Source of the DNA: Ruminococcus sp.
Lineage (GTDB): Bacteria > Bacillota > Clostridia > Oscillospirales > Ruminococcaceae
Direction: 5' to 3'
Assembly: GCA_015066875.1 (NCBI GenBank)
Contig: SVNM01000002.1
Span: 1 to 64,000, forward strand
Length of the DNA stretch: 64,000 nt
Each line of letters begins with the position of its first letter. Positions within the stretch are counted from its first letter, which is position 1. Shown one piece after another: positions 17,014 to 27,255 of the stretch. The notes under the pieces are model-generated. The model was given only the letters and a program-made list of their open reading frames with translations, was not told the DNA's origin and searched no databases. A program made the position numbers and the translations under genes.

Positions 17014-18489
17014 TTAAGAGAGCTTTTCAATTCCCTTTCTGATTCGTGCAAGTGTCTCCTCTTTACCGAGAATCACGCAGAGCTCTACGCCACCGCCTGC
17101 TGTTACCTGCTTGCCGGAAACTGCTGTTCTTACAGGCCAGAGAAGCCAGCCGTTCTTTACCTCAAGCTTTGCGATAAGCCCGAACAGAGCCTCGTGGACG
17201 CCCTCAACGGTCCAGTTATCAAGCTCCTCAAGAACGGGAAGAACTGCTCTGAGAGCCTCGATAGAAGTCTCTTCGTTTGTTTTCATCTTCTTATGGCAGT
17301 AAAGAGCGTTGTCGTACTCAGGAAGAGCGTCGATAAAGTCTACCTGAGCCTCAACATCGGTAAACAGCTCTGTTCTGGGCTGAAGAACTGACGCAAGAAC
17401 TCTGAAGTCTATATCATCACGCTTTACATACTGTCTGATATAGGGAGTAATGTACTCGCAGAACTGCTCAGGAGTCATTCTTCTGATATACTCTGCATTG
17501 ATAGCCTTAAGCTTTACGGGGTCGAAAATTGCAGGAGATTTGCTGATTCCGCTGATGTCGAATTCCTGTGCAAGCTCTTCAAGAGTAAATATCTCCTGCT
17601 CGCCCTTGGGAGCCCAGCCCAGAAGTGCAATATAGTTGATAACTGCTTCTGTAAGATATCCCTTTGCGATAAGGTCCTCAAAGGAAGCGTCGCCGTTTCT
17701 CTTTGAAAGCTTGTTTGACTGGTCCTTCATTACAGGTGAGCAGTGAATGTATGTAGGAACCTCCCAGCCGAATGCCTCATAAAGAAGATTGTACTTGGGA
17801 GCAGATGAAAGATACTCATTTCCTCTTACAACGTGGGTAATTCCCATAGTGTGATCGTCCACAACGTTGGCGAAGTTATATGTGGGCATACCGTCTGTCT
17901 TGATGAGAATCTGGTCGTCAAGCTCGCTGTTTTCAACGGTAATGTCTCCGTAAACCTCGTCGTGGAAGGTTGTTGTGCCCTCAAGAGGCATCTTCTGACG
18001 GATTACATAAGGAACCCCTGCATCAAGCTTTGCCTGTACCTCTTCCTTTGAAAGATTACGGCAGTGTCTGTCGTACATTGCAATAGCTGTTGAGCCGTCC
18101 TCGTTTTTCTTAAGGCTGTCAAGACGCTCCTTATCGCAGAAGCAGTAATATGCGTGACCGCTCTCAACAAGCTTCACAGCGTATTCCTTGAACATTCCCA
18201 TTCTCTCAGACTGAACATAAGGTCCTGCGGGACCGCCTATATCGGGACCCTCATCCCAGTTGAGTCCTGTCATTTTAAGTGTTTTATAGATAACGTCAAC
18301 TGCGCCCTCAACGTAACGCTCCTGATCGGTATCTTCAATACGGAGAATGAAATCTCCGCCGTTTTTTCTTGCGATAAGGTAAGTATAAAGCGCTGTTCTC
18401 AGGTTGCCGATGTGCATATAGCCTGTAGGACTGGGCGCAAATCTTGTTCTTACTCTTTTTGTTTCAGACATTCCCTTCATTCCTTTCAT
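17014..18489 (-). CDS. gltX: Glutamyl-tRNA synthetase
   Basis: 491 aa. Class I synthetase charging tRNA-Glu. [22 protein letters not shown] holds the HIGH-type motif (as HIGN), with IEDTDQER after it, and NKLSKRNGD is the KMSKS-type loop. The C-terminal anticodon-binding region ends at [11 protein letters not shown]. The start is ambiguous: the first ATG overlaps the ribF stop (ATGA), while an ATG six codons later ([13 protein letters not shown]) has AAAGGA nine nt upstream and fits the usual family start. Last gene of the rimP-nusA operon, an unusual position for gltX. Confidence 0.96.
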   Translation of the reverse strand: MKGMKGMSETKRVRTRFAPSPTGYMHIGNLRTALYTYLIARKNGGDFILRIEDTDQERYVEGAVDVIYKTLKMTGLNWDEGPDIGGPAGPYVQSERMGMFKEYAVKLVESGHAYYCFCDKERLDSLKKNEDGSTAIAMYDRHCRNLSKEEVQAKLDAGVPYVIRQKMPLEGTTTFHDEVYGDITVENSELDDQILIKTDGMPTYNFANVVDDHTMGITHVVRGNEYLSSAPKYNLLYEAFGWEVPTYIHCSPVMKDQSNKLSKRNGDASFEDLIAKGYLTEAVINYIALLGWAPKGEQEIFTLEELAQEFDISGISKSPAIFDPVKLKAINAEYIRRMTPEQFCEYITPYIRQYVKRDDIDFRVLASVLQPRTELFTDVEAQVDFIDALPEYDNALYCHKKMKTNEETSIEALRAVLPVLEELDNWTVEGVHEALFGLIAKLEVKNGWLLWPVRTAVSGKQVTAGGGVELCVILGKEETLARIRKGIEKLS

Positions 18490-19406
18490 AGAATTCCGCC
18501 TTCAGACGCAGTTCTTACTGCTTCCGTATCGGCAGATATCTGATTTTTAAGCTCCTCTACGGAAGCAAATTTCTTCTCGCCTCTTATATATCCGCAGAAC
18601 TCTACCTTAATGTTTTTGCCGTAGAGGTCTTCCGAAAAATCAAGAATATGAGTTTCCGCAAGAGGCTGTATATTCTTTTCAACAGTGGGTTTTACTCCCA
18701 CATTGGTTACTGATGTATATTTTCTGCCGTCAATTTCGGTAAGAGTATGGTAAACTCCCCTTTTCGGCACAAGCTGATTTTCTGCAAAGCACTGGTTTAT
18801 TGTTGGAAAATCAATGGTTCTTCCTATGCGGTTTCCGTGAACTACCTCGCCTGTTATATTGTAACGTGCTCCGAGAAGGCTGTTTGCGTGGCAGATTTCA
18901 CCCTCTGCAAGAAGCGTGCGTATTTTTCCCGAAGAGATTTTCTCGCCGTCATGCATTATATCAGGACCGATAACCACTCCGAAGCCGTGTTTCTGTCCGT
19001 AACCGATAAGTTCTTCAATTCCACATTCGGCATTGCGTCCGAATCTGAAATCGTGTCCACAGACAACGTGATATGCATTGAGCTTCTTTATCAGTATTTC
19101 ACGCATAAATTCTTCACCCGAAAGATTTTTCAGCGAAGAAAAATCAGCACTGAAGCAGTACTTTATACCAAGCTTTTCAAGAACAGCGTTCTTCTGACAG
19201 TCTGTATAGATGTACTCCTGTTTTCTGCCCTGTTTTTCGGTAACAGTAGCGTTTTTGAATGTAAATACCGCCGGAACAAATCCGCTTTTTTCAAACCGCT
19301 TTGCAAATTCTATGATTTTTCTGTGTCCAAGGTGCACTCCGTCGAAAAGTCCGAGAGCAACGGCAGTTTTTTCGGTTATACATTCATTTTCCGCAATTGC
19401 CTTCAT
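18486..19406 (-). CDS. ribF: Riboflavin kinase / FAD synthetase
   Basis: 306 aa, bifunctional; makes FMN and FAD from riboflavin. The N-terminal nucleotidyltransferase has [15 protein letters not shown] and [16 protein letters not shown]; the C-terminal kinase has [15 protein letters not shown] and [13 protein letters not shown], followed by [12 protein letters not shown]. It follows truB by 16 nt, the usual order in Firmicutes, and its stop overlaps gltX by 4 nt. Confidence 0.97.
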   Translation of the reverse strand: MKAIAENECITEKTAVALGLFDGVHLGHRKIIEFAKRFEKSGFVPAVFTFKNATVTEKQGRKQEYIYTDCQKNAVLEKLGIKYCFSADFSSLKNLSGEEFMREILIKKLNAYHVVCGHDFRFGRNAECGIEELIGYGQKHGFGVVIGPDIMHDGEKISSGKIRTLLAEGEICHANSLLGARYNITGEVVHGNRIGRTIDFPTINQCFAENQLVPKRGVYHTLTEIDGRKYTSVTNVGVKPTVEKNIQPLAETHILDFSEDLYGKNIKVEFCGYIRGEKKFASVEELKNQISADTEAVRTASEGGIL

Positions 19407-19422
19407 CGCCTTCGCACCTTTC

Positions 19423-20316
19423 TTATGTCAGATTTTTTGCTACCTTCAAAACATTGTTTTCTCTGTCGGCATAAGCCGTACCTATAAATGCTCCGTCATT
19501 GCCGTACACAGCGTAGGTATCCTCGCCTTCCCTGATATTGTAGACTCTTGCAAGGTCAAGCTTTACGCCGTTGCGGTACATTCTTGTCTGAGCCTCGCCC
19601 AGTTTCAGCTTGGGTAATTTCTCAAAGACACGCTCTACAGGAAGAATAAGCTCCTCAAGCCTGTCCTCGTCCCTTGCCTTCTGGATTTCCTCAAAGGTAT
19701 AGCAATCGGCAAGAGTAAAGCCTGATGAAGAGGTCCTCACCAGCGAGGTCATAATTCCTCCGCAACCGATTTTCTCGCCAATATCACTGATAATTGTACG
19801 TATATAAGTGCCCTTTGAGCAGTAAATGCTCAGCACTCCCTCACGTGTTTCGGGATCGTACTCTTCAAGGCTGAGCCCGTCTACCTGTATTTCACGTGGA
19901 GTACGCTCTACCTCAATGCCCTGTCTTGCAAGGTCGTAAAGTCTCTTTCCGTTCACCTGTACAGCCGAATACATAGGAGGAATCTGCATAATCTTTCCTG
20001 TAAACAGAGGTAATGTATCAAGCAGAAGCTCCTTTGAAACGCTCATATCCGACTCAGCGAGAATTTTACCCGTGATATCCTGTGTATCCGTAGACTGTCC
20101 AAGTCTGAATCCTGCACGATAGCTTTTCGTATTATCGGGCATTATATCGCAGGCTTTTGTGGAAGTTCCCACAAACACAGGCAGTACTCCCGTAGCCATA
20201 GGGTCAAGAGTTCCGCCGTGACCAAGCCTTTTGATTTTCAGAATACCCCTCAGCTTTGCCACTACATCAAAGGAGGTAAAGTCCTGAGGCTTATTTACGC
20301 AAAGTATGCCGTTCAT
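19423..20316 (-). CDS. truB: tRNA pseudouridine-55 synthase
   Basis: 297 aa. It modifies U55 in the T-loop of tRNAs. GHGGTLDPMATGVLPV contains the catalytic Asp (about residue 38). CSKGTYIRTIISDIGEKIG and LVRTSSSGFTL are further family blocks. The start overlaps the nrnA stop by 4 nt. Part of the rbfA-nrnA-truB-ribF set conserved downstream of infB. Confidence 0.97.
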   Translation of the reverse strand: MNGILCVNKPQDFTSFDVVAKLRGILKIKRLGHGGTLDPMATGVLPVFVGTSTKACDIMPDNTKSYRAGFRLGQSTDTQDITGKILAESDMSVSKELLLDTLPLFTGKIMQIPPMYSAVQVNGKRLYDLARQGIEVERTPREIQVDGLSLEEYDPETREGVLSIYCSKGTYIRTIISDIGEKIGCGGIMTSLVRTSSSGFTLADCYTFEEIQKARDEDRLEELILPVERVFEKLPKLKLGEAQTRMYRNGVKLDLARVYNIREGEDTYAVYGNDGAFIGTAYADRENNVLKVAKNLT

Positions 20317-21266
20317 TCACCCAGCACCTTTCCTACTGTCTCAATGAGACGCTCTTTTACATCTTCTATTGTACCCTCTAAAAGACAGCCCGCAGCCTTT
20401 GCGTGACCGCCCCCGCCGAGAGTCCGGCATATTTCCGATACATTCACATCGTTTGCCGAACGCATGGAAATCTTAAAAACATCAGGCTCACGCTCCTTGA
20501 GCATTATGCCTACCTCGACGCCCTCAACCTGCAGAGGAAGCGAAGCACAGCCCTCAAGCTCGTTGCTGTCTACGCCCATTCGCTCCATTATGTCCTTTGT
20601 CACGCAGATTATGGTAAGCTTTCCGCCGAAGTGATACTCCATAAGCTCTACAACAGCGCTTTCCATTTTCATTCTGCCCTTTGACTTTACATCGAACATA
20701 TTTCTGTTGATAAGCGCATAATTAAGCTTGTGCTTTTTCATAAGCTCTGCTGTGATTTCGTGTGCGCGCACCGTTGTGCAGTCGTACTTGAAACAGCCTG
20801 TATCTGTTGCAATTCCCGTATAGATACAGCAGGCACAATGGTCTGAAATATTCACGCCAAGCAGACAGGCAAGGTCGTAGATTATCTCACAGGTAGCCGA
20901 AGCCTCGGCTCTGAGCATAGTCTTTTCCGCATAGCCCGTATTTGAAACGTGGTGGTCTATGCAGAGCTGTACTCTGTTTCCGTACACAGGCTCAAGAGCT
21001 CCCATAAGCTGAGTATCGGCAATATCCACCGCAATGATCGTATCAGGCTCGAAGTCATCGCCTGCGCCTGTGCTTGTCAAAAAGTCATAGCGTGGCGGAA
21101 ACTCATCACTGCAAACGACTCTGCTTTTCTTTCCAAGCTCTGAAAGGATATCCTTAAGAGCAAAGCCTGCGCCGATACAGTCGCCGTCGGGGCTCTGATG
21201 AGTAATTATTATTGCATTATCGCAGTTTTTCAGAAACTCTGCTGTTTCTTCTAAATTTATAAACAT
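20313..21266 (-). CDS. nrnA: DHH/DHHA1 phosphoesterase (NrnA-like)
   Basis: 317 aa. It degrades oligoribonucleotides and pAp. THQSPDGDCIGAG and VAVDIADT provide acidic metal ligands, and LCIDHHVSN is the DHH motif. The C-terminal DHHA1 domain ends CRTLGGGGHAKAAGC, the GGGH substrate-binding motif. ATG at 21266 is chosen: AAGAGGTG lies six nt upstream and it sits 10 nt after the rbfA stop, whereas the longer ORF would overlap rbfA by 59 nt. Confidence 0.94.
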   Translation of the reverse strand: MFINLEETAEFLKNCDNAIIITHQSPDGDCIGAGFALKDILSELGKKSRVVCSDEFPPRYDFLTSTGAGDDFEPDTIIAVDIADTQLMGALEPVYGNRVQLCIDHHVSNTGYAEKTMLRAEASATCEIIYDLACLLGVNISDHCACCIYTGIATDTGCFKYDCTTVRAHEITAELMKKHKLNYALINRNMFDVKSKGRMKMESAVVELMEYHFGGKLTIICVTKDIMERMGVDSNELEGCASLPLQVEGVEVGIMLKEREPDVFKISMRSANDVNVSEICRTLGGGGHAKAAGCLLEGTIEDVKERLIETVGKVLGE

Positions 21267-21276
21267 CCGGCACCTC

Positions 21277-21612
21277 TTACAGCTCGCTGAGCTTTCTGTT
21301 GATTTCCGCACTGTGTTCAATGGAATTATCCGCAATGAATCTCAGTTCGGGTGACTTTCTCATTTTAAGTCTGCGGAAAAGCTCACGTCTGATAAAACCG
21401 CCTGCGTTTGTAAGTCCCTTGACCGATTCTCTGGCTCTTTCAAAGCTTTCAAAGCTTGAAACATACACTTTACAGCTTGACATATCTCCCGAAAGCTCGG
21501 TTCTGACGATTGTAAGCATAGGATCGATTCTGGGATCCTTGAGTTCTCTGAGGATAGCTGTCATTTCTCTTTTGATATCCTCGTTCATTCTGCCGTTTTT
21601 AAAATTTGCCAT
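21277..21612 (-). CDS. rbfA: Ribosome-binding factor A
   Basis: 111 aa. A small-subunit maturation factor binding 16S helix 1 with a KH-like fold. RMNEDIKREMTAILRELKDPRI and CKVYVSSFES are typical, and the ending PELRFIADNSIEHSAEI matches the family signature. The ATG has AAAGGA seven nt upstream. Conserved position downstream of infB. Confidence 0.96.
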   Translation of the reverse strand: MANFKNGRMNEDIKREMTAILRELKDPRIDPMLTIVRTELSGDMSSCKVYVSSFESFERARESVKGLTNAGGFIRRELFRRLKMRKSPELRFIADNSIEHSAEINRKLSEL

Positions 21613-21636
21613 AAAATCCTTTCCGCCTTACAGTGA

Positions 21637-22047
21637 TTATACGTTTACGGTATAGCCTTCGCTGTTTTCTGTATCTGCTGTTGCGTCAGCGTTTCCGGCT
21701 GTTTCCTCAGGAGCATTGAAAAATCCTTCTGTAAAGATTTTTTCTGTGAATGCAGTTTCCTCATCGGTTACTGCCTCATCTTCTTCCTGCTGAACCTCCT
21801 CGCCGTCGTAATAATCATCGGCATATTTATCGTAATCGGGTGCAAGCTCGTCGTCTGTTACAGGACGCTCGATACCCATAAGGTCGTCAATTACATCATC
21901 GGGCTCTTCAATGGGACTGCACTGTCCGAGAAGTATTCTCTTTACCGATTCAAAAAAGAAAATATCAACAGGACCGAATTCTTCCCATGCAAGAGCCTCA
22001 TCGCAGTACTGGATCATATCTGCGTTGCTCATTCTGCTGTTATCCAT
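21637..22047 (-). CDS. Acidic protein of unknown function in the infB operon
   Basis: 136 aa; family not recognised. A structured N-terminal part (SNADMIQYCDEALAWEEFGPVDIFFFESVKRILLG, written here in pieces: YCDEALAWEEF then FFFESVKRIL) is followed by a disordered tail in which over a third of residues are Asp or Glu. The ATG at 22047 has GGGAGG eight nt upstream; an earlier in-frame ATG lacks a site. It lies between infB and rbfA, where many clostridia have no gene. Operon context points to translation or ribosome assembly, but this is guesswork. Confidence 0.7.
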   Translation of the reverse strand: MDNSRMSNADMIQYCDEALAWEEFGPVDIFFFESVKRILLGQCSPIEEPDDVIDDLMGIERPVTDDELAPDYDKYADDYYDGEEVQQEEDEAVTDEETAFTEKIFTEGFFNAPEETAGNADATADTENSEGYTVNV

Positions 22048-22090
22048 AGTATAAACCTCCCAATTCAATATTATTAATCAGTATATCTGC

Positions 22091-22120
22091 GGGAGAGCGG
22101 TTGATCGAATCACTCTCCCG
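22091..22120 (-). other. Stem-loop after infB
   Basis: Minus strand CGGGAGAG, 16-nt loop, CTCTCCCG, located 7 nt after the infB stop. There is no T-run, so it is more likely an RNA-processing or stability element than a terminator; the operon continues into the next gene. Confidence 0.5.
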
Positions 22121-22126
22121 TCAGAA

Positions 22127-24760
22127 TCAATCTTCCCTGTATTCCTCAACGATGTAGGCTTCGAAAACGTCGCCTTCCTTGACATCGCTGAACTTTTCAA
22201 GGCTGATACCGCACTCATAACCGTCGGCAACTTCCTTGACATCGTCCTTGAATCTCTTAAGGCCAGAAATCTTGTCGTCTGCGATGATGATACCGTCACG
22301 AACGACTCTGATCTGACAGCCTCTTGTGATCTTACCGCTGAGAACGTAGCTTCCTGCTACCATACCAACGTTGGAGATCTTGAATACGTTTCTAACCTCT
22401 GCACGTCCCAGATCAACGTCTCTGTACTTAGGAGCAAGCATACCCTTCATAGCAGTTGTGATTTCCTCGATTGCGTCGTAGATGATTCTGTAGAGTCTGA
22501 TATCAACGCCGTCTCTTGTAGCGGATTCTGAAGCTACGGGGTCGGGACGAACGTTAAAGCCTACGATAATTGCATTTGAAGCGTTGGCAAGCATTACGTC
22601 GCTTTCCTTTACAGCACCTACTGCTCCGTGGATAACTCTTACTCTTACCTCATTATTTGAAAGCTTTTCAAGTGACTGCTTTACGGCTTCTACCGAGCCC
22701 TGAACGTCTGCCTTTACGATAATGGGAAGCTCCTTGATCTCGCCCTCGGCAATCTGGCTGAACAGGTTATCGAGAGTAACCTTCTTATAAGCGTTGAACT
22801 GTTCTTCCTTGGCTTCGTGCTTTCTCTGGTCAACAAGCTCTCTTGCAAGACGCTCGTCCTCAACAGCGTTGAAGATATCGCCTGCGCTGGGAACCTCTGC
22901 AAGACCTGTGATCTCTACAGGAACTGAAGGACCGGCTGTCTTAACAGTTCTGCCCTTGTCGTTTGTCATTACACGTACTCTTCCCACAGCTGTACCGGCA
23001 ATGATTACATCACCCTGGTGGAGTGTACCGTTCTGTACGAGAAGTGTTGCGATAGGACCTCTGCCCTTATCGAGACGAGCCTCGATAACAGTACCCTTTG
23101 CAAGTCTGTCGGGATTAGCCTTAAGCTCCTTGACCTCTGCAACGAGAAGTACGTTTTCGAGAAGGTCATCAAAGCCCATACCTGTCTTGGCTGAAACGGG
23201 AACACAGATAACGTCTCCGCCCCAGTCCTCGCAAACCAGGTCGTACTTTGTAAGCTCTTCCTTGATTCTGTCGGGATTTGCGCCCTCTTTATCCATCTTG
23301 TTGATTGCTACGATAATTGAAACACCTGCAGCCTTTGCGTGGTTGATCGACTCAACTGTCTGAGGCATAATACCGTCGTCTGCAGCAACTACGAGGATCG
23401 CGATATCTGTTGTATTCGCACCTCTTGCACGCATTGAAGTAAAGGCTTCGTGTCCGGGAGTATCAAGGAATGTGATATCCTGTCCGTTGACATTAACCTG
23501 ATAAGCACCGATGTGCTGTGTAATACCGCCTGCTTCTCCTGCAGCAACGTGAGCTCCTCTGATACGGTCAAGGATAGAAGTCTTACCGTGGTCAACGTGT
23601 CCCATAACGCAAACAACGGGACAACGGGGTGAAAGGTTTGTATCATCGTCATCGCTGTCGTCGATAAGACGCTCCTCAATAGTGATGATAACCTCCTTTT
23701 CAACCTTTGCGCCCAGCTCCTCAGCAACGAGTGAAGCTGTATCAAAGTCGATTTCCTGGTTGATTGTAGCCATTACGCCAAGTCCCATAAGCTTCTTGAT
23801 AACGTCTGTAGCTGTTACCTTGAGACGTGTAGCAAGCTCGCCTACAGTAATGCTGTCGGGGATAAGAACCTTGAGCTGTTGCTTTCTTGCACGTTCAAGC
23901 TCAAGACGGCGGAGCTTCTCTGCTTCACTTTCCTTCTTGGAGAACTGCTGACGGTTTCTCTGGGCTGATTTCTGATTTATCTTCTGCTTCTTTGAAGAGT
24001 AGTTATCGTTCTTATGCTTATTTGATGTAGCCATCTGGTCATAGCGCTCGTTGTACTTATCAAGGTCAACATAGCTTCCTCTTGTATCAACTGTACGGCG
24101 CTGTGTAGCTGTTGAAGCTGTTTCAGAGCTGAATGACGCATTGAACTTTGTCTTTTCTCCTCTGTCCTGAGCCTTTGCAGCAGGCTTCTTGTCATTCTTC
24201 TTGTTCTTCTGAGACTTGTTCTGCTCTGCAGCCTTGGGAGCTTCCTTAACAGGCTCTGGCTTCTTCTCCTCAGCCTTTGGAGCTTCCTTAACGGGCTCTG
24301 CCTTCTTCTCCTCAGCCTTGGGAGCCTCCTTAACAGGCTCTGGCTTCTTCTCCTCAGCCTTGGGAGCTTCCTTAACGGGCTCTGGCTTCTTCTCCTCAGC
24401 CTTGGGAGCCTCCTTAACAGGCTCAGCCTTCTTTTCCTCAGTCTTGGAAGCCTTTTTCTCTGCCTTTACAGGCTTCTTTTCAGCCTTGGGCTTTTCAGTT
24501 TTTTCTGTCTTTTCAGTTTTCTTTTCTGTCTTCTTTTCAGCTACAGGCTTGGGGTCCTTCGCTGATGCAAAATACTCGTCAAAGGATTTTACAGAGTGAA
24601 GCTTTGAATAATGCTCAAGAAGGATATTCATCTCATCCTGAGTAATGCTTGTAGAAGCCTTTTTCTTTGTATCTCCTCTTTCAGCGAAAAACTCGATAAG
24701 CTCCTGTGAAGAAACGTTAAGGTCCTTCGCTGCGTCGCTAAGCTTTAATTTTTTTGTCAT
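22127..24760 (-). CDS. infB: Translation initiation factor IF-2
   Basis: 877 aa. It positions initiator tRNA on the 30S subunit. The N-terminus (1-55) is an IF2-N fold ([18 protein letters not shown]). Residues about 65-190 are low-complexity Lys/Glu/Pro with five copies of a 14-residue repeat, KAEEKKxEPVKEAP. A second IF2-N motif follows ([20 protein letters not shown]), then the GTPase: [16 protein letters not shown] (G1), [15 protein letters not shown] (G3), AINKMD (G4). The C-terminal domains end near [16 protein letters not shown]. The ATG has AGGAGG ten nt upstream. Confidence 0.98.
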   Translation of the reverse strand: MTKKLKLSDAAKDLNVSSQELIEFFAERGDTKKKASTSITQDEMNILLEHYSKLHSVKSFDEYFASAKDPKPVAEKKTEKKTEKTEKTEKPKAEKKPVKAEKKASKTEEKKAEPVKEAPKAEEKKPEPVKEAPKAEEKKPEPVKEAPKAEEKKAEPVKEAPKAEEKKPEPVKEAPKAAEQNKSQKNKKNDKKPAAKAQDRGEKTKFNASFSSETASTATQRRTVDTRGSYVDLDKYNERYDQMATSNKHKNDNYSSKKQKINQKSAQRNRQQFSKKESEAEKLRRLELERARKQQLKVLIPDSITVGELATRLKVTATDVIKKLMGLGVMATINQEIDFDTASLVAEELGAKVEKEVIITIEERLIDDSDDDDTNLSPRCPVVCVMGHVDHGKTSILDRIRGAHVAAGEAGGITQHIGAYQVNVNGQDITFLDTPGHEAFTSMRARGANTTDIAILVVAADDGIMPQTVESINHAKAAGVSIIVAINKMDKEGANPDRIKEELTKYDLVCEDWGGDVICVPVSAKTGMGFDDLLENVLLVAEVKELKANPDRLAKGTVIEARLDKGRGPIATLLVQNGTLHQGDVIIAGTAVGRVRVMTNDKGRTVKTAGPSVPVEITGLAEVPSAGDIFNAVEDERLARELVDQRKHEAKEEQFNAYKKVTLDNLFSQIAEGEIKELPIIVKADVQGSVEAVKQSLEKLSNNEVRVRVIHGAVGAVKESDVMLANASNAIIVGFNVRPDPVASESATRDGVDIRLYRIIYDAIEEITTAMKGMLAPKYRDVDLGRAEVRNVFKISNVGMVAGSYVLSGKITRGCQIRVVRDGIIIADDKISGLKRFKDDVKEVADGYECGISLEKFSDVKEGDVFEAYIVEEYRED
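24231..24440 (-). repeat. 42-bp tandem coding repeat in infB
   Basis: Five head-to-tail copies of a 42-bp unit encode the IF-2 linker repeat. Copies differ at a few third positions and by a CC/GC change that alternates Pro and Ala. Such arrays expand and contract by slippage in frame. Confidence 0.85.
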
Positions 24761-24846
24761 AGGCCAAAAACCTCCTATTATTCGTATTATCTATGTGGTA
24801 TGTCAACTGTTCTGTATATTTCAACGCAATAAGCAGTTAAATATTG

Positions 24847-25170
24847 TTAATTGCCGTTTTCTTCGGCAAGCTGTGCAAACTTTCCGGCAAAACCGCTGTC
24901 GCAGACGCCTATAACCGCTGTCTGTTTTCCGCATAATCTGCCGATTTCCTCTTTTGTAACGGGGATATTCACAAGCCTTATACTGTATTTATCACACATA
25001 AAGGCTGTTTCCTTCAGCGTTTTTGCTGAGGTATCGCTTGCTGTAAGCACACAGACGATTTTATTCTCCTTCATTGCCGTACATACGCTGTCAAAGCCCT
25101 TTACTGTTTTTCCCGCCTTGATGCATATGGTAAGGAGATTACTTATTTTCCGGATCTGCTCTGAGCTCAT
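24847..25170 (-). CDS. ylxQ: L7Ae/L30e-family RNA-binding protein (YlxQ)
   Basis: 107 aa. A small L7Ae-type kink-turn binding fold: ISNLLTICIKAGKTVKGFDSV and LTASDTSAKTLKETAFM, with IPVTKEEIGRLCG near the C-terminus. Conserved in Firmicutes between ylxR and infB. Its start lies inside ylxR (32-nt overlap), with GAGGTG upstream of the ATG. Cellular role not firmly established. Confidence 0.92.
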   Translation of the reverse strand: MSSEQIRKISNLLTICIKAGKTVKGFDSVCTAMKENKIVCVLTASDTSAKTLKETAFMCDKYSIRLVNIPVTKEEIGRLCGKQTAVIGVCDSGFAGKFAQLAEENGN

Positions 25171-25417
25171 CAGCCATCACCTCATACACGCTTTCATCAA
25201 TTTTGCACGAGAATGATTTTTCAAGCTTTCTGCCCTTGCGAGCCTTTTCAAAGCACTCAATGCTTCTGCATATATATGCTCCTCTGCCTGCTTTTTTGCC
25301 TGTGAAGTCAAGGCTTATTTCGCCTTCCGGAGATTTCACCGCACGGATAAGCTCCTTTTTCGGCTTCATTTCTCCGCACCCAAGGCACATTCTCATAGGT
25401 ATTTTTTTCTGCTTCAT
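25139..25417 (-). CDS. ylxR: YlxR/RnpM family RNA-binding protein
   Basis: 92 aa. It starts MKQKKIPMRMCLGCGEMKPKKELIR and contains SLDFTGKKAGRGAYIC, the hallmark of DUF448 proteins (YlxR), recently linked to RNase P modulation in Bacillus. The CxxC pair near the start is family-typical. It starts 3 nt after the nusA stop codon, and its 3' end overlaps ylxQ. Confidence 0.95.
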   Translation of the reverse strand: MKQKKIPMRMCLGCGEMKPKKELIRAVKSPEGEISLDFTGKKAGRGAYICRSIECFEKARKGRKLEKSFSCKIDESVYEVMADELRADPENK

Positions 25418-25420
25418 ATA

Positions 25421-26644
25421 TTATTCCTCAACAGAAGCAACTGTCTCCTCAACAGCAGTCTCCTCTGCAACAACAGCCTCTTCTGTTACAACCTCTTCCT
25501 CAGTGGGAGCTGTCTTTTCGGGGAGCTTGAAATCGGGGCTGATTTCAGGAGCCTCTTCACCTGTTACTGTATCGAACTGGGGCTTGATATCGATCTTGAA
25601 GCCTGTAAGCTTTGCTGCAAGCTTTGCATTCTGTCCCTTATTTCCGATTGCAAGTGAAAGCTGGTTGTTGGGAACGATTACTGTACAGGTCTTTTCCTCT
25701 TCGGAAGTGATTACTGTCTTGAGAACCTCTGCGGGAGCAAGTGCTCTTGCGATGAACTCTTCAGGAACTTCGCTGTAGGGAATGATGTCGATTTTTTCGC
25801 CTGAAAGCTCATTTACAACAGCTGAAATTCTTGAACGTCTTGCACCGATGCAGGCACCTACTGCGTCAACGTTGGGATCCTTTGACCATACTGCGATCTT
25901 TGTTCTTGAGCCTGCTTCTCTTGAGATTGACTTAACTTCAACAGTTCCGTCGTAGATTTCGGGAACCTCGATTTCAAAGAGTCTCTTTACAAGGTCCTTA
26001 TGAGTACGTGAGATTTTTACAACAGGCTTCTTGTTCTTGTTTGCAATTCCTGTAATGTAAACCTTTACCGACTTGCCTTCTTCAAGGTTTTCGCCGGGAA
26101 TCTGCTCGTTTCTGAAGAGGTAGAGCTCTGTTCCCTCATAAACAACGGTAACAGTACCTCTGCCGGGCTCGATCTGTGAGATCTTAGCTGTGATGCACTC
26201 GTGCTCCTTAGACTCAAAGCGTGAAAGCATCTGTTCACGGTTGATCTCTCTCAGGTCGCCCTTGATTGACTGCTTTGCTGAAAGTGCAGCCATTCTGCCG
26301 AGCTTTGCGATATCTATTTCCTTAAGCATTGTTGCGCCTACGTAGATATCGGGATCAATTGTTCTTGCCTCGTCGATATTGATTTCATTCTCGTCGATAG
26401 GCTCGTCATCGATAACCTCCTGCACAATGAACATCTTGAATGTTTTTGTTGCGGGATCGATTTCCACTCTGATGTTATCCTCGCTGTGGGGATAAGCCTT
26501 TCTTGCAGCCTTAAGCATTGCGGATTTTATCTTTTCGATAAGAATCTCTGTTTCAACGCTGTTTTCCTCACCCAAAAGCGCAAGTGCGTCGAAAAACTGT
26601 CCGAACTCACTTCCTGCCTTCTTTTCTGTCTTTTTCTTTGCCAT
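25421..26644 (-). CDS. nusA: Transcription factor NusA
   Basis: 407 aa. It promotes pausing, termination and antitermination on RNA polymerase. The N-terminal domain (1-130) is followed by S1 (LREINREQMLSRFESKEH start), KH1 (GACIGARRSRISAVVNELSGE) and KH2 (LAIGNKGQNAKLAAKLTG). After residue ~355 there is a 50-residue acidic, Glu/Val-rich tail absent from short Firmicute NusA proteins, and no AR repeats. The ATG has GGAGGAATTAACGAA upstream. Confidence 0.97.
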   Translation of the reverse strand: MAKKKTEKKAGSEFGQFFDALALLGEENSVETEILIEKIKSAMLKAARKAYPHSEDNIRVEIDPATKTFKMFIVQEVIDDEPIDENEINIDEARTIDPDIYVGATMLKEIDIAKLGRMAALSAKQSIKGDLREINREQMLSRFESKEHECITAKISQIEPGRGTVTVVYEGTELYLFRNEQIPGENLEEGKSVKVYITGIANKNKKPVVKISRTHKDLVKRLFEIEVPEIYDGTVEVKSISREAGSRTKIAVWSKDPNVDAVGACIGARRSRISAVVNELSGEKIDIIPYSEVPEEFIARALAPAEVLKTVITSEEEKTCTVIVPNNQLSLAIGNKGQNAKLAAKLTGFKIDIKPQFDTVTGEEAPEISPDFKLPEKTAPTEEEVVTEEAVVAEETAVEETVASVEE

Positions 26645-26688
26645 TTCGTTAATTCCTCCGATTCTGTATTTTACTTGTTGGTATTGAT

Positions 26689-27162
26689 TTATTCAAACTC
26701 CATATAAAGCTTTACATACGAAATATCCGCAAGGGAATAGGTTTTTGCTTCTCCTTCGGTTTCGATTGTAACGCCCTCCTTATCGGCTGATACAAGATTG
26801 CCGATCACTTCCTTCAGATCGTCTACGCTTCTGATAAAGTGAATTCTCACCTCATCACCGACGCATACCTCAAAGTGCTCTTCCTTTACAAGCTCTCTTT
26901 CAAGACCTGCCGAGCCTACCTCAAGCATATAGCTCTGTGATATGGGATCTTCCTTATCGAGAATGTCGTTGATAGGACGTGTTGCACGCTCGCAGTCGTC
27001 AATGGTAATACCCTCGTCCTGATCGATGAAAACTCTCAGATACCACAACGCGCCTTCTTTTTCATAGCATACGTCCCACAGAAAGTAACCAAGCTCATCG
27101 GTAATGGGTCTGATGAGGTCATAAACACGCTGTTCTGTGCTTCCGAACCTTTTGAATTTCAT
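26689..27162 (-). CDS. rimP: Ribosome maturation factor RimP
   Basis: 157 aa. It aids 30S assembly. GYFLWDVCYEKEGALWYLRVFID and GITIDDCERATRPINDILD, then YMLEVGSAGLERELVKEEHF, are the family blocks (typical D-x-E-V-S-S-P-G-L is here LEVGSAGLE). It is the first gene of the rimP-nusA-infB operon. The ribosome binding site GGGAGG lies nine nt before the ATG and is held in a hairpin. Confidence 0.96.
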   Translation of the reverse strand: MKFKRFGSTEQRVYDLIRPITDELGYFLWDVCYEKEGALWYLRVFIDQDEGITIDDCERATRPINDILDKEDPISQSYMLEVGSAGLERELVKEEHFEVCVGDEVRIHFIRSVDDLKEVIGNLVSADKEGVTIETEGEAKTYSLADISYVKLYMEFE

Positions 27163-27165
27163 ACG

Positions 27166-27195
27166 CCTTTTCCTCCCGGATATAAGCGGGAGTCT
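27166..27195 (-). promoter_or_regulatory. Hairpin sequestering the rimP ribosome binding site
   Basis: Minus strand CTCCCG, 7-nt loop CTTATAT, CGGGAG, where the second arm is the core of the GGGAGG site of rimP. A stable fold would block initiation, so it could give feedback or thermosensor-like control. Confidence 0.55.
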
Positions 27196-27231
27196 CCTTT
27201 CCTTAAAAGATGAATAGTCTTAATCAAAACG

Positions 27232-27255
27232 AAAGACCGGAAGGTTCCGGTCTTT
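27232..27255 (-). terminator. Attenuator-like hairpin in the rimP-nusA leader
   Basis: Minus strand AAAGACCGG, loop AACCTT, CCGGTCTTT, followed by CGTTTTG. It lies about 20 nt after the -10 box and 70 nt before rimP. The T-rich tail is imperfect, so partial termination or 5' mRNA protection are both possible. NusA autoregulation by leader termination is known in other bacteria. Confidence 0.55.

Noticed and set aside
21267..21335. Longer NrnA start overlapping rbfA
   Set aside because: It would overlap rbfA by 59 nt and has a poor ribosome site compared with the ATG at 21266.
25203..25778. 191-aa Ser-rich rightward frame over ylxR and nusA
   Set aside because: Antisense to two conserved genes; Ser/Ala bias is what reverse reading of acidic coding sequence produces.
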